Shown here: one piece after another, positions 21,171 to 30,259 of the stretch | Numbering within the stretch: the stretch's first letter is position 1 | Layout of the letters: the number at the start of each line of letters is the position of its first letter | DNA from: Paenibacillus sp. PAMC 26794 | Lineage (GTDB): Bacteria; Bacillota; Bacilli; Paenibacillales; Paenibacillaceae | Direction of reading: 5' to 3' | DNA: 64,000 nucleotides | Assembly (NCBI RefSeq): GCF_000316035.1 | Contig: NZ_ANHX01000084.1 | Location: 1 to 64,000 of the forward strand | The notes under the pieces: generated by a model | Databases searched by the model: none | Seen by the model: only the letters and a program-made list of their open reading frames with translations | Told to the model about the DNA's origin: nothing | Position numbers and translations under genes: made by a program

Positions 21171-21815
21171 GTGAGTGTCGACCTCAAAGATATCATGTTA
21201 TCTAAGTATGATTACCAAAGTGACGAAGACATTGTCGAAGCTTTCCGTGAAGGCGAAAGCGAAGCGTTAGAGTTTTTGATTAACAAATATCGTAACTTTG
21301 TACGCGCCAAGGCAAGATCTTATTTTCTGATTGGGGCAGACCGGGAAGATATTATTCAAGAAGGAATGATTGGCCTCTACAAATCCATTCGAGATTTCAA
21401 AGGGGACAAGCTGGCTTCGTTCAAGGCTTTTGCCGAACTGTGTATTACAAGACAGATCATCACGGCGATTAAGACAGCAACACGTCAGAAGCATATTCCG
21501 CTTAATTCTTATGTATCTCTGGACAAGCCTATTTATGACGAAGAGTCTGATCGTACGTTACTCGATGTGATTTGTGGAACCCAGGTCAGTGATCCGGAAG
21601 AACTTATCATTAATCAGGAAGAGTTTGTGGGCCTGGAAGATAAAATGTCCGAGATTCTGAGTGATCTGGAACGTAAAGTATTGATGTTGTATCTGGACGG
21701 GAGATCTTATCAAGAGATTGCAGTAGATTTGGACAGACATGTGAAGTCCATTGATAATGCACTTCAGCGCGTCAAGCGCAAACTTGAAAAGTACCTGGAA
21801 GTTCGAGATAATTAA
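21171..21815 (+). CDS. sigH: RNA polymerase sigma-H factor
   Basis: A 214-residue sigma-70 family factor for the transition to stationary phase and sporulation. Region 2 carries KYRNFVRAKARSYFLIGADREDIIQEGMIG, nearly identical to B. subtilis SigH (described here by its start KYRNFVRAKARSY). Region 4 has the helix-turn-helix LYLDGRSYQEIAVDLDRHVKS. The GTG at 21171 is chosen because GGAGGG lies 7 bases upstream. A TTG at 21150 would add seven residues with no site. It is followed by a terminator and the rpmG operon, as in B. subtilis. Confidence 0.96.
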   Translation: MSVDLKDIMLSKYDYQSDEDIVEAFREGESEALEFLINKYRNFVRAKARSYFLIGADREDIIQEGMIGLYKSIRDFKGDKLASFKAFAELCITRQIITAIKTATRQKHIPLNSYVSLDKPIYDEESDRTLLDVICGTQVSDPEELIINQEEFVGLEDKMSEILSDLERKVLMLYLDGRSYQEIAVDLDRHVKSIDNALQRVKRKLEKYLEVRDN

Positions 21816-21835
21816 ACACATGTTGTCATTGACGG

Positions 21836-21863
21836 AAAAGGCTCGGTGTTTGAGTCTTTTTTT
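21836..21863 (+). terminator. Terminator after sigH
   Basis: A 9-bp stem (21836-21844 with 21852-21860) running into a T tract. Confidence 0.8.
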
Positions 21864-22002
21864 AGTGTCTCAAGTTTATAAAATCTAAGAATGTTTATAC
21901 TAGTAATCGCTCGGTCCATGCAGGAGAAGAGAAAAACAGAGATGAGAAACGAATGTACGTTGTACGGAAGTAATACCCAATGAATGAGAGGCTATTCTTT
22001 CA

Positions 22003-22031
22003 TTGACATGGTTATACCCTTGTGATAAAGT
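22003..22031 (+). promoter_or_regulatory. Candidate promoter of rpmG-secE-nusG
   Basis: A perfect -35 TTGACA at 22003-22008. The -10 is less clear: TAAAGT at 22026-22031 (17-base spacer) or GATAAA at 22024-22029. The rest of the 304-base gap between sigH and rpmG shows nothing else recognisable. Confidence 0.55.
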
Positions 22032-22119
22032 GTTTTAGGTAGGCCTAAATTTATGGCTTTTTTTCAGGATCAATTTAGAGACTCTGCTTAAATGTGGAAG
22101 TCTTCGGGAGGTGTACATC

Positions 22120-22269
22120 ATGCGGGTAATTATTACTTTGGCTTGTACTAACTGCAAACAAAGAAATTACACTACGACAAAAAACAAGCGTAATCACCCC
22201 GACCGCATGGAGATGAAGAAATTTTGCAAGTTTTGTAACGAGCAGACTTCTCATCGCGAAACCAGATAG
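22120..22269 (+). CDS. rpmG: 50S ribosomal protein L33 (zinc-binding form)
   Basis: A 49-residue protein. Four cysteines (9, 12, 36, 39) form an intact zinc ribbon, the C+ form. CGGGAGGTG precedes the ATG. It sits 17 bases before secE in the conserved rpmG-secE-nusG order. Confidence 0.95.
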   Translation: MRVIITLACTNCKQRNYTTTKNKRNHPDRMEMKKFCKFCNEQTSHRETR

Positions 22270-22286
22270 TTTTTGGAGGTGTCGGC

Positions 22287-22478
22287 GTGAAACGAAGTTT
22301 CAAATCTCTGATTTCCTTTTTCTCAGAAAGCTGGGCTGAACTTAAAAAAGTTCGCTGGCCTAATCGTAAAGAGCTGACCAACTACACATTGATCGTACTT
22401 GGTACTGTTGTGGTTATGACGCTGTTTTTTTGGGTCATTGACATTGGCATCTCCTTTGTGATCGAAGCGATTATTTAA
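22287..22478 (+). CDS. secE: Preprotein translocase subunit SecE
   Basis: A 63-residue single-spanning subunit of the Sec channel, the short form found in Gram-positive bacteria. An amphipathic N-terminal helix with the conserved ELKKVRWPNRKEL segment precedes one membrane helix (about residues 35-58). The GTG start is set by GGAGGTG 7-9 bases upstream. Its partner SecY is encoded at 48758-50056. Confidence 0.95.
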   Translation: MKRSFKSLISFFSESWAELKKVRWPNRKELTNYTLIVLGTVVVMTLFFWVIDIGISFVIEAII

Positions 22479-22499
22479 GAAGGGTTCCGGTGGCTTGAT

Positions 22500-23033
22500 A
22501 TGGAAAAAAGATGGTACGTCGTTCATACCTATTCAGGGTATGAGAACAAGGTCAAAGCCAATTTGGAAAAACGCGTAGAGTCTATGGGCATGGAAGACAA
22601 GATATTCCGCGTTCTTGTTCCTATGGAAGAAGAAGTGGTAAACAAGGACGGTAAGAAAAAAACCGTTATGCGTAAAGTTTACCCCGGTTATGTCTTGGTG
22701 GAAATGGTACAGACGGATGATTCTTGGTATGTTGTTCGCAACACACCAGGGGTTACAGGATTTGTCGGTTCGACAGGTTCTGGGTCCAAACCAACTGCAT
22801 TGTTGCCTGAAGAAGTGGAACAAATTCTGAAGCACATGGGAATGGTTGAACCTAAGCCGAAAATTGAGTTCGATCTTAAGGAATCCGTACGTATTAAAGT
22901 CGGTCCTTTTGCGAATTTCGTAGGCTCCGTGGAAGAAATTTTGGTAGACAAGAGCAAGTTGAAAGTGCACGTGAACATGTTTGGACGGGAAACGCCGCTT
23001 GAGTTGGAATACACACAAGTGGAGAAGATTTAG
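22500..23033 (+). CDS. nusG: Transcription termination/antitermination protein NusG
   Basis: A 177-residue RNA polymerase-binding factor. The NGN domain begins RWYVVHTYSGYENKV and includes PGYVLVEM; a C-terminal KOW domain holds VGPFANFVGSVEEI (about residues 130-143). It contacts the polymerase clamp and links to Rho or the ribosome. It is 21 bases downstream of secE and probably in the same transcript. Confidence 0.97.
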   Translation: MEKRWYVVHTYSGYENKVKANLEKRVESMGMEDKIFRVLVPMEEEVVNKDGKKKTVMRKVYPGYVLVEMVQTDDSWYVVRNTPGVTGFVGSTGSGSKPTALLPEEVEQILKHMGMVEPKPKIEFDLKESVRIKVGPFANFVGSVEEILVDKSKLKVHVNMFGRETPLELEYTQVEKI

Positions 23034-23101
23034 TTTCTTTAAGTTTCTTGTGGGAGGGTTGAAAAACCCGTTAACCACTATTTTGCAAGGAGGTGTCAAT
23101 C

Positions 23102-23527
23102 ATGGCGAAAAAAGTTATTAAAATGGTAAAACTGCAGATTCCAGCAGGTAAAGCAAACCCAGCACCACCAGTAGGTCCAGCTTTGGGTCAAGCAGGTGTC
23201 AACATCATGGCATTCTGTAAAGAATTCAACGCTCGTACAGCTGATCAAGCGGGATTGATTATTCCAGTTGAAATTTCTGTATTCGAAGACCGTTCCTTTA
23301 CTTTCATCACTAAAACTCCACCAGCAGCAGTTCTGTTGAAAGTGGCAGCTAAAGTTGAAAAAGGATCCGGCGAACCGAATAAGAAAAAAGTTGCTACTGT
23401 TAAACGTGATGCGGTTCGTCAAATCGCAGAAACAAAAATGCCTGACCTGAATGCAGCAGACGTTGAGTCCGCTATGCGTATGGTCGAAGGTACTGCCCGC
23501 AGCATGGGTATAACCATCGAAGACTAA
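23102..23527 (+). CDS. rplK: 50S ribosomal protein L11
   Basis: A 141-residue stalk-base protein, with the PPVGPALGQ(A)[12 protein letters not shown] segment near residue 22. It is also needed for RelA activation in the stringent response (family knowledge). The ATG at 23102 follows AAGGAGGTG. In the 68-base leader a hairpin (GGGTT 23056-23060 with AACCC 23065-23069, flanked by GTGG/CCAC) could be an autoregulatory site. Confidence 0.97.
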   Translation: MAKKVIKMVKLQIPAGKANPAPPVGPALGQAGVNIMAFCKEFNARTADQAGLIIPVEISVFEDRSFTFITKTPPAAVLLKVAAKVEKGSGEPNKKKVATVKRDAVRQIAETKMPDLNAADVESAMRMVEGTARSMGITIED

Positions 23528-23553
23528 TTTTCATAAGAAACATGGCTTCGTAA

Positions 23554-23576
23554 AACCGGTTGATTCGCGACCGGTT
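23554..23576 (+). other. Hairpin between rplK and rplA
   Basis: A 7-bp perfect stem AACCGGT/ACCGGTT with a 9-base loop and no T run. It may be a processing site or an L1 regulatory element; the purpose is not shown by sequence. Confidence 0.4.
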
Positions 23577-23621
23577 GATGTGGGAGGTATATCCGCTAAC
23601 ACCACAAAGGAGGAATAAAAC

Positions 23622-24314
23622 ATGGCTAAACACGGTAAAAAATACCTGGAAGCTGCTAAGCTGATTGACAGCGAAGCAACTTACGAGCCTTCAGAAGCTG
23701 TAGAGCTTGTGAAAAAGGCAGCTACTGCAAAATTCGATGAAACAATCGAAGCGGCAGTTCGTTTGGGTGTAGACCCTCGTAAGCAAGACCAGGCTGTACG
23801 TGGTGTTGTTGTCTTGCCACACGGCACAGGTAAAACACAACGCGTATTGGTATTTGCAAAAGGTGACAAAGCGAAAGAAGCGGAAGCGGCTGGCGCGGAC
23901 TATGTTGGTGATGCAGACATGATCAACAAAATCCAACAAGGCTGGTTCGAATTCGACGTCTGCGTAGCGACACCAGATATGATGAGTGAAGTAGGTAAAT
24001 TGGGCCGACTGCTCGGCGGTAAAGGTCTGATGCCTAACCCTAAAGCCGGAACGGTAACTTTCGATGTAACTAAGGCTGTTCAAGAAATTAAAGCCGGTAA
24101 AATCGAATATCGTCTGGATCGTGCAGGTCAAATTCATGCACCGATTGGTAAAGCTTCTTTCTCTTCTGAGCAACTTAATGAGAACTTCAAAGCTCTCATG
24201 GAAGCTCTGAATCGTGCTAAACCAGCGGCAGCAAAAGGTGTTTATCTGAAGAATGTTAGTCTTTCTTCCACGATGGGCCCTGGCGCACGCGTGAACGCAG
24301 CAGCTTTTAGATAA
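23622..24314 (+). CDS. rplA: 50S ribosomal protein L1
   Basis: A 230-residue protein of the L1 stalk that guides deacylated tRNA out of the E site. The conserved [16 protein letters not shown] segment (about residues 127-142) and the two-domain layout are intact. AAAGGAGG lies upstream. It is followed by the L10 leader and the rplJ-rplL pair. Confidence 0.97.
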   Translation: MAKHGKKYLEAAKLIDSEATYEPSEAVELVKKAATAKFDETIEAAVRLGVDPRKQDQAVRGVVVLPHGTGKTQRVLVFAKGDKAKEAEAAGADYVGDADMINKIQQGWFEFDVCVATPDMMSEVGKLGRLLGGKGLMPNPKAGTVTFDVTKAVQEIKAGKIEYRLDRAGQIHAPIGKASFSSEQLNENFKALMEALNRAKPAAAKGVYLKNVSLSSTMGPGARVNAAAFR

Positions 24315-24320
24315 TATCTC

Positions 24321-24350
24321 TTGACAGGCTTGTCCTGTTTTTGATAAGAT
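24321..24350 (+). promoter_or_regulatory. Candidate promoter (with overlapping small hairpin) ahead of rplJ
   Basis: TTGACA at 24321-24326 with GATAAG (24343-24348) or TAAGAT (24345-24350) as -10. The -35 box overlaps a small hairpin ACAGG/CCTGT (24324-24338) followed by T residues, which could be a weak terminator of the rplA transcript. Confidence 0.5.
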
Positions 24351-24399
24351 ATAAAAGTTGTGAGTCCGAGTGACTGACCGTTGACATTTGAATATGCTT

Positions 24400-24520
24400 G
24401 CCGTAGACAGTAGGTGCCATTTGGCTTAATTTCCTGCCGAGGTGTGATTATAGAACTTAGAACGATGCAAATCGATGATGAGTATATATCAAGCCTTCGT
24501 GATTCTACGGAGGCTTTTCT
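24400..24520 (+). promoter_or_regulatory. Ribosomal protein L10 leader with attenuator
   Basis: The leader contains the conserved AGACAGTAGGTG and TTCCTGCCGAGGTG blocks of the L10 autoregulatory leader. It ends in a 10-bp stem (24491-24500 with 24507-24516) and T residues. The L10-(L12)4 complex is expected to bind and favour termination. Confidence 0.88.
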
Positions 24521-24553
24521 TAATGGGATAAATTTGATCAGGAGGTGTACAGA

Positions 24554-25057
24554 TTGGCAAACGCAAAAGTGATTCAAGCAAAACAAGAATCCGTTGATGC
24601 AGTAACAGCAAAATTGCGCGAGAGCGTTACAACTGTTGTTGTTGACTATCGCGGATTGAACGTTGCCCAAGTAACTGAGTTGCGTAAGCAACTTCGTGAA
24701 GCAGGGATCGAATTCCAAGTGCTGAAAAACTCGTTGCTTCGCCGTGCAGCTGCAGCAGCAGAACTGACAGAACTCGATAGTGTTCTTACAGGTCCTACTG
24801 CAATTGCATTCAGCGTAGATGACGTTGTGGCTCCAGCTAAAATTCTGAACGACTTCGCGAAAAAGAACGATGCATTGGAATTGAAAGGTGCAGTCGTAGA
24901 AGGTCGCGTAATCGGAGTAGAAGAAGTTAAGGCATTGGCAGAACTGCCATCCCGCGATGGACTCCTCTCCATGCTCCTCAGCGTGCTTCAAGCGCCAGTG
25001 CGCAACTTCGCGCTTGCGGTTAAAGCAGTTGCAGAAAAAGAAGAACAAGGCGCGTAA
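24554..25057 (+). CDS. rplJ: 50S ribosomal protein L10
   Basis: A 167-residue stalk protein that anchors L7/L12 dimers through its C-terminal helix. The start is the TTG at 24554, six bases after GGAGGTG, giving [17 protein letters not shown]. The GTG at 24545 lies inside that binding site and is unlikely. It is controlled by the L10 leader upstream. Confidence 0.95.
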   Translation: MANAKVIQAKQESVDAVTAKLRESVTTVVVDYRGLNVAQVTELRKQLREAGIEFQVLKNSLLRRAAAAAELTELDSVLTGPTAIAFSVDDVVAPAKILNDFAKKNDALELKGAVVEGRVIGVEEVKALAELPSRDGLLSMLLSVLQAPVRNFALAVKAVAEKEEQGA

Positions 25058-25129
25058 GCAACTTGATCTGAATGCTGCTTAGGCGGCAAATGAATTAAAA
25101 AAAATAATATTATATATGGAGGTTCACTC

Positions 25130-25489
25130 ATGAGTAAAGAGCAAATCTTGGAAGCAATCAAAGGCATGACTGTACTGGAATTGAACGATCTTGTTAAAGC
25201 AATCGAAGAAGAATTCGGCGTAACTGCTGCAGCTCCAGTAGCTGCTGCAGGTGCAGTAGCTTCTGCTGAAGCTGAGCAATCCGAGTTCGACGTAATCTTG
25301 ACTAGCGCTGGTGCTTCCAAAATCAACGTTATCAAAGCAGTTCGCGAAATCACAGGTCTTGGCCTGAAAGAAGCAAAAGAATTGGTTGACAACGCTCCAA
25401 AAGCATTGAAAGAAAAAGTTGCTAAAGAAGAAGCAGAAGCGGTTAAAGCTAAGCTTGAAGAAGCAGGCGCTTCAGTTGAAGTTAAATAA
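25130..25489 (+). CDS. rplL: 50S ribosomal protein L7/L12
   Basis: A 119-residue stalk protein that recruits translation factors. The N-terminal dimerisation part, an alanine-rich hinge (about residues 36-52) and the C-terminal domain with [27 protein letters not shown] sequence (starting near residue 65) are all present. GGAGG precedes the ATG. Confidence 0.97.
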   Translation: MSKEQILEAIKGMTVLELNDLVKAIEEEFGVTAAAPVAAAGAVASAEAEQSEFDVILTSAGASKINVIKAVREITGLGLKEAKELVDNAPKALKEKVAKEEAEAVKAKLEEAGASVEVK

Positions 25490-25518
25490 TTTAGCTATTA
25501 CAAGCTAAATGAACAAAA

Positions 25519-25554
25519 CAACAAACCCCTTGACTTATATCAAGGGGTTTGTTG
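25519..25554 (+). terminator. Terminator after rplL
   Basis: A 15-bp perfect stem (25519-25533 with 25540-25554) around a 6-base loop. The T tract is interrupted, so termination may be partial and allow readthrough into the next gene. Confidence 0.75.
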
Positions 25555-25573
25555 CTGTAATTGTAAATGGAAA

Positions 25574-26206
25574 GTGAGTGAGGATGTGTCCAATCATTAT
25601 TATTCGGACAAACCGCAAGTAGCACATGATCGCAAAGCAACTGAAGCGGTTCTTCGCGGATTCAGTCTGCGACTCGTGACTGACGCCGGTGTATTTTCCA
25701 AAAACGGAATCGATTATGGCAGCAGAGTATTGATTGATGCGATAGAGTTGCCATCAGGGGCTCATGTTCTCGATGTGGGTTGTGGATACGGACCGATGGG
25801 TCTTACAGCAGCCAAACTTGTACCGGATGGGCATGTCACCATGATCGATATCAACGAGAGAGCCGTTGAACTTTCCAGGGAAAATGCAAAAGCGAACGGA
25901 ATTAACAATGTTACGGTATTGCAAAGTAATCTACTGGCTGAAGTAAAAAAGCAAGATTTTGACGTTATCCTAACCAACCCGCCTATACGGGCTGGGAAAG
26001 AGACGGTTCATACTATTTTCGAACAGGCACATCGCCATCTGAAGGTAGGCGGTTCGTTGTGGATTGTCATTCAGAAGAAACAAGGAGCCCCGTCAGCGAA
26101 AGCAAAATTGGAATCTTTGTTTGGAAGAGTGGAAGAAGTGACGAAGGATAAAGGCTATCGGATTTTCAAAGCGGTGAAATCGGAAGAGGTATCTACTAAA
26201 AGCTGA
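25574..26206 (+). CDS. Class I SAM-dependent methyltransferase, RsmC-like (YbxB family)
   Basis: A 210-residue methyltransferase. The SAM-binding glycine motif VLDVGCGYGPMGL is at about residues 65-77, an acidic VTMIDINERAVEL segment follows, and the catalytic NPPIRAGK motif is at about residues 136-143. The NPPI motif is typical of base N-methylating enzymes such as RsmC, so an rRNA guanine is a likely target (inference). The GTG at 25574 is used; GTG 25586 is an alternative. It occupies the conserved slot between rplL and rpoB. Confidence 0.9.
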   Translation: MSEDVSNHYYSDKPQVAHDRKATEAVLRGFSLRLVTDAGVFSKNGIDYGSRVLIDAIELPSGAHVLDVGCGYGPMGLTAAKLVPDGHVTMIDINERAVELSRENAKANGINNVTVLQSNLLAEVKKQDFDVILTNPPIRAGKETVHTIFEQAHRHLKVGGSLWIVIQKKQGAPSAKAKLESLFGRVEEVTKDKGYRIFKAVKSEEVSTKS

Positions 26207-26256
26207 ATCCGAGTTTGTAAAGTAAGCAGGGGATCATTTTTTTTGCAATAGGACTA

Positions 26257-26285
26257 TTGACTTGAAATTCAGGTCGTGGTATAGT
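26257..26285 (+). promoter_or_regulatory. Promoter of rpoB-rpoC
   Basis: TTGACT at 26257-26262 and TATAGT at 26280-26285, spacer exactly 17. A second TATAAT at 26385-26390 has a poor -35. The remaining leader to 26600 carries an ACGCC/GGCGT inverted repeat (about 26351-26385) and no supported gene. Confidence 0.75.
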
Positions 26286-26600
26286 TGTGAAATGTCAGTA
26301 TTAAGATGCCCTACTTGGCTTTAGCTAACTAAAAATGTCAACCTTTTTTTACGCCGAACGGGCTTATTATGCCTACGTTTGGCGTATAATATGTACATTT
26401 TGGGCAAACTGGGGATAAGAATGATTTGGAAAGACATCCGCCGATCAAAGTTGCTCTTTTTTCGAACGACATTTCGAGTAAGGGCTTTTCTTTATTTGTG
26501 GATGCATTGCTTTGCTCTGTATGTGTACCATTATAAGGTTACAAACAGAGGTTCGCAACGAAATTTTTAAAGTGAGTAGACATTGAGGGGTGAGTTTAAG

Positions 26601-29600
26601 TTGGCAGGACATCTTGTTCAATATGGTCGACGCACTCGGCGCAGTTATGCACGAATTAACGAGATACTCGAAGTTCCGAACCTGATTGAAATCCAACAAA
26701 AATCCTATGATTGGTTTTTGGAGGAAGGGTTGCGCGAAATGTTCCAGGATATCTCGCCGATTCAGGATTTTACAGGTAACTTGATTTTGGAATTTATCGA
26801 TTACAGTCTCGGTGAACCGAAGTATACAGTAGACGACGCAAAAGAGCGTGACGTTACTTATGCAGCACCGCTTCGGGTCAAAGTCCGGCTCATTAATAAG
26901 GAAACCGGCGAAGTCAAAGAGCAGGAAGTATTCATGGGAGATTTCCCGCTGATGACCAACACGGGCACATTTATTATTAATGGTGCGGAACGGGTTATTG
27001 TCAGCCAGTTGGTTCGCTCTCCTAGCGTTTACTTCAGTACCAAAGTAGATAAAAACGCCAAAAAAACGTATACCGCTACAGTTATTCCTAACCGCGGCGC
27101 TTGGTTGGAACTGGAGATGGACGCGAAGGATGTTGTTTACGTCCGGATCGACCGTACACGTAAAATACCGGTTACGGTTCTCCTGCGTTCACTTGGTTTT
27201 GGCACAGATGCTGAGATTCTGGATCTGCTCGGTAATGACGAATATATCCGCAACACACTGGACAAAGACAACACGGATTCCACGGAGAAAGCACTCATTG
27301 AGATCTATGAGCGTCTTCGTCCGGGCGAGCCTCCAACGCTGGATAATGCGAAAAGCTTGCTCGTAGCACGTTTCTTTGATCCAAAACGTTATGACCTGGC
27401 TAATGTAGGTCGTTACAAAATGAACAAAAAGCTTCACATCAAAAACCGTTTGTTTAACCAGCGTTTGGCTGAATCACTTGTTGACGCTGAAACAGGCGAG
27501 ATTATTGCTGAAGCAGGTCAAATGGTGGATCGTCGCTTGTTGGATGAAATCATGCCGTATCTTGAGAAGAGCGTTGGTTTCCGCACGTATCACGTGGGTA
27601 ACGGTGTTCTGGATGCTAATGATGTTCCTATGCAAACGATCGATGTATTTTCACCAACAGAAGATGGTAAAGTAGTCAAACTGATTGCTAATGGAATCAT
27701 TGACAAGTCCGTTAAAAACGTGACACCGGCGGATATCATTTCGTCCATCAGTTATTTCCTTAACCTTCTGCAGGGAATTGGTAGCACGGATGATATCGAT
27801 CATCTGGGTAACCGTCGTTTGCGTTCGGTGGGTGAACTCCTGCAGAACCAGTTCCGTATCGGTTTGTCCCGTATGGAGCGTGTGGTTCGTGAGAGAATGT
27901 CCATTCAGGATGCTAACGTAATTACACCACAGGCTTTGATTAACATACGTCCTGTGATTGCATCGATTAAAGAGTTCTTTGGTAGCTCTCAGTTGTCACA
28001 GTTTATGGATCAAACGAACCCGCTGGGTGAGTTGACACATAAACGTCGTTTGTCTGCACTCGGACCCGGTGGTTTGACGCGTGAGCGCGCAGGTATGGAA
28101 GTGCGTGACGTCCATCCATCCCACTATGGTCGTATGTGTCCAATCGAGACGCCAGAGGGACCAAACATCGGTTTGATCAACTCCTTGTCTACGTTTGCTC
28201 GTGTGAATGAATATGGCTTCATTGAAGCTCCATATCGTTGGGTTGATCCGAAGACAGGTATTGTAACCGAGCAAATTGATTACCTGACAGCGGACGAAGA
28301 GGACAACTATGTTATCGCGCAAGCGAACGCAAAGTTGAACGAAGACGGTACATTTGAAGAAGAAGCGATCATTGTACGTTACAACAAACAGTCGGATAAC
28401 ATCCTTACGATGCCGAGTGAGCGAGTTGACTACATGGACGTATCTCCTAAACAGGTTGTATCCGTCGCGACAGCGCTGATCCCGTTCCTTGAGAACGATG
28501 ACTCCAACCGTGCACTCATGGGATCAAACATGCAACGGCAGGCGGTTCCACTCTTGATTCCTAAAGCACCACTTGTAGGGACAGGTATGGAGCACAAAGC
28601 TGCAAAAGATTCTGGTGTATGTATTATCTCCGATTATGACGGAATTATTGAACGTTCTTCTGCGAACGAAATTTGGGTCCGTCGTGTTGAAGAAGTGGAT
28701 GGTCAGGAAGTCAAAGGCGATATCGTTAAATATAAATTACACAAATTTATGCGTTCGAACCAAGGAACATGCATTAACCAGCGTCCGATTGTCAAAAGAG
28801 GTGCTGCTGTCAAAGCTGGCGATATCCTCGCTGATGGTCCTTCAACGGAAATGGGTGAATTGGCTCTGGGACGTAACGTTGTTGTTGCCTTCATGACTTG
28901 GGAAGGTTACAACTACGAGGATGCGATCTTGCTCAGTGAAAAACTCGTTAAGGAAGATGTATACACATCCATCCATATCGAGGAGTATGAGTCAGAAGCA
29001 CGTGATACCAAGCTTGGACCTGAAGAGATCACACGTGACATCCCTAACGTTGGGGAAGAAGCGTTGCGTAACTTGGATGAGCGCGGTATTATCCGCATCG
29101 GTGCTGAGATCAGTGCTGGCGACATTCTGGTTGGTAAAGTAACACCTAAGGGTGTAACAGAGCTGACAGCAGAAGAACGTCTCTTGCATGCGATCTTTGG
29201 TGAGAAAGCACGTGAAGTACGTGATACTTCCTTGCGTGTACCACATGGTACTGATGGTATCGTAGTAGACGTGAAAGTATTTACCCGTGAAAACGGTGAT
29301 GAGCTGCCTCCAGGTGTTAACCAACTCGTTCGTGTATATATCGCTCAAAAACGGAAAATTTCCGAGGGTGATAAAATGGCTGGACGTCACGGTAACAAAG
29401 GGGTCGTGGCCCGCATCTTGCCGGAAGAAGATATGCCTTTCCTGCCAGACGGTACACCGGTTCAGATCGTTCTTAACCCACTGGGCGTACCTTCCCGGAT
29501 GAATATCGGTCAAGTACTCGAGGTTCACTTGGGTATGGCGGCGATGCAACTGGGTATTCACGTAGCAACTCCTGTATTCGACGGAGCGAAGGAGTATGAC

Positions 29601-30146
29601 GTCTTCGATACGATGGAAGAAGCAGGTATGCAACGTAATGGTAAAACTGTCCTGTATGATGGTCGTACAGGTGAAGAGTTTGAACGTGAAGTTACCGTAG
29701 GTGTCATGCACATGATCAAATTGGCACACATGGTTGATGATAAAATCCATGCCCGTTCCACGGGTCCTTACTCACTTGTTACGCAACAGCCATTGGGTGG
29801 TAAAGCCCAATTTGGTGGACAGCGTTTCGGGGAGATGGAAGTATGGGCGCTTGAGGCATACGGTGCTGCTTATACACTGCAAGAAATCTTGACCGTTAAA
29901 TCCGATGACGTTGTTGGTCGGGTTAAAACGTATGAATCCATTGTCAAAGGTGAGAATGTTCCGGAACCAGGCGTTCCTGAATCATTCAAAGTATTGATCA
30001 AAGAGCTGCAAAGCTTGGGTATGGACGTTAAGATTTTGAGCGAAGATGAGCAAGAGATTGAAATGAGAGAAATGGACGATGAAGATGACGCTGCGAGCGA
30101 TAAGCTCAGCCTCAACCTTGAGGGTACAGAGGTCGGAGCGGAATAA
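26601..30146 (+). CDS. rpoB: DNA-directed RNA polymerase subunit beta
   Basis: A 1181-residue catalytic subunit. The TTG at 26601 is the start, as in B. subtilis, preceded by GAGGGGTGAG; the product begins [20 protein letters not shown]. The rifampicin pocket (around residues 460-495, [15 protein letters not shown] onward) carries the sensitive-type Gln, Asp, His480 and Ser485. The catalytic-site lysine region [15 protein letters not shown] and the C-terminal clamp segment [19 protein letters not shown] are intact. A short acidic tail ends the chain. Confidence 0.97.
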   Translation: MAGHLVQYGRRTRRSYARINEILEVPNLIEIQQKSYDWFLEEGLREMFQDISPIQDFTGNLILEFIDYSLGEPKYTVDDAKERDVTYAAPLRVKVRLINKETGEVKEQEVFMGDFPLMTNTGTFIINGAERVIVSQLVRSPSVYFSTKVDKNAKKTYTATVIPNRGAWLELEMDAKDVVYVRIDRTRKIPVTVLLRSLGFGTDAEILDLLGNDEYIRNTLDKDNTDSTEKALIEIYERLRPGEPPTLDNAKSLLVARFFDPKRYDLANVGRYKMNKKLHIKNRLFNQRLAESLVDAETGEIIAEAGQMVDRRLLDEIMPYLEKSVGFRTYHVGNGVLDANDVPMQTIDVFSPTEDGKVVKLIANGIIDKSVKNVTPADIISSISYFLNLLQGIGSTDDIDHLGNRRLRSVGELLQNQFRIGLSRMERVVRERMSIQDANVITPQALINIRPVIASIKEFFGSSQLSQFMDQTNPLGELTHKRRLSALGPGGLTRERAGMEVRDVHPSHYGRMCPIETPEGPNIGLINSLSTFARVNEYGFIEAPYRWVDPKTGIVTEQIDYLTADEEDNYVIAQANAKLNEDGTFEEEAIIVRYNKQSDNILTMPSERVDYMDVSPKQVVSVATALIPFLENDDSNRALMGSNMQRQAVPLLIPKAPLVGTGMEHKAAKDSGVCIISDYDGIIERSSANEIWVRRVEEVDGQEVKGDIVKYKLHKFMRSNQGTCINQRPIVKRGAAVKAGDILADGPSTEMGELALGRNVVVAFMTWEGYNYEDAILLSEKLVKEDVYTSIHIEEYESEARDTKLGPEEITRDIPNVGEEALRNLDERGIIRIGAEISAGDILVGKVTPKGVTELTAEERLLHAIFGEKAREVRDTSLRVPHGTDGIVVDVKVFTRENGDELPPGVNQLVRVYIAQKRKISEGDKMAGRHGNKGVVARILPEEDMPFLPDGTPVQIVLNPLGVPSRMNIGQVLEVHLGMAAMQLGIHVATPVFDGAKEYDVFDTMEEAGMQRNGKTVLYDGRTGEEFEREVTVGVMHMIKLAHMVDDKIHARSTGPYSLVTQQPLGGKAQFGGQRFGEMEVWALEAYGAAYTLQEILTVKSDDVVGRVKTYESIVKGENVPEPGVPESFKVLIKELQSLGMDVKILSEDEQEIEMREMDDEDDAASDKLSLNLEGTEVGAE

Positions 30147-30196
30147 ACCGCTTCGAGCGCATGATGACCGGCGTTTTTCATCAGGCTCGCGTCTTG

Positions 30197-30214
30197 CTCC
30201 GGCTTCGGCCGGAG
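30197..30214 (+). other. TTCG-capped hairpin between rpoB and rpoC
   Basis: A 7-bp stem CTCCGGC/GCCGGAG with a TTCG tetraloop in the 113-base rpoB-rpoC spacer, not followed by T residues. It is likely a stabilising or processing structure rather than a terminator. Confidence 0.55.
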
Positions 30215-30259
30215 AGGGCGTAACCTAGAATACAGGAATTGGTTAAGGAGGGTTGCTCC

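Noticed and set aside
26379-26570. 63-codon open frame in the rpoB leader
   Set aside because: It has no ribosome binding site, a mixed composition, and lies in the untranslated leader.
27976-28071. Rifampicin, streptomycin or macrolide resistance changes
   Set aside because: The rifampicin pocket of RpoB, Lys57 of S12 and the 23S bases at 867-868 all carry the sensitive-type residues.
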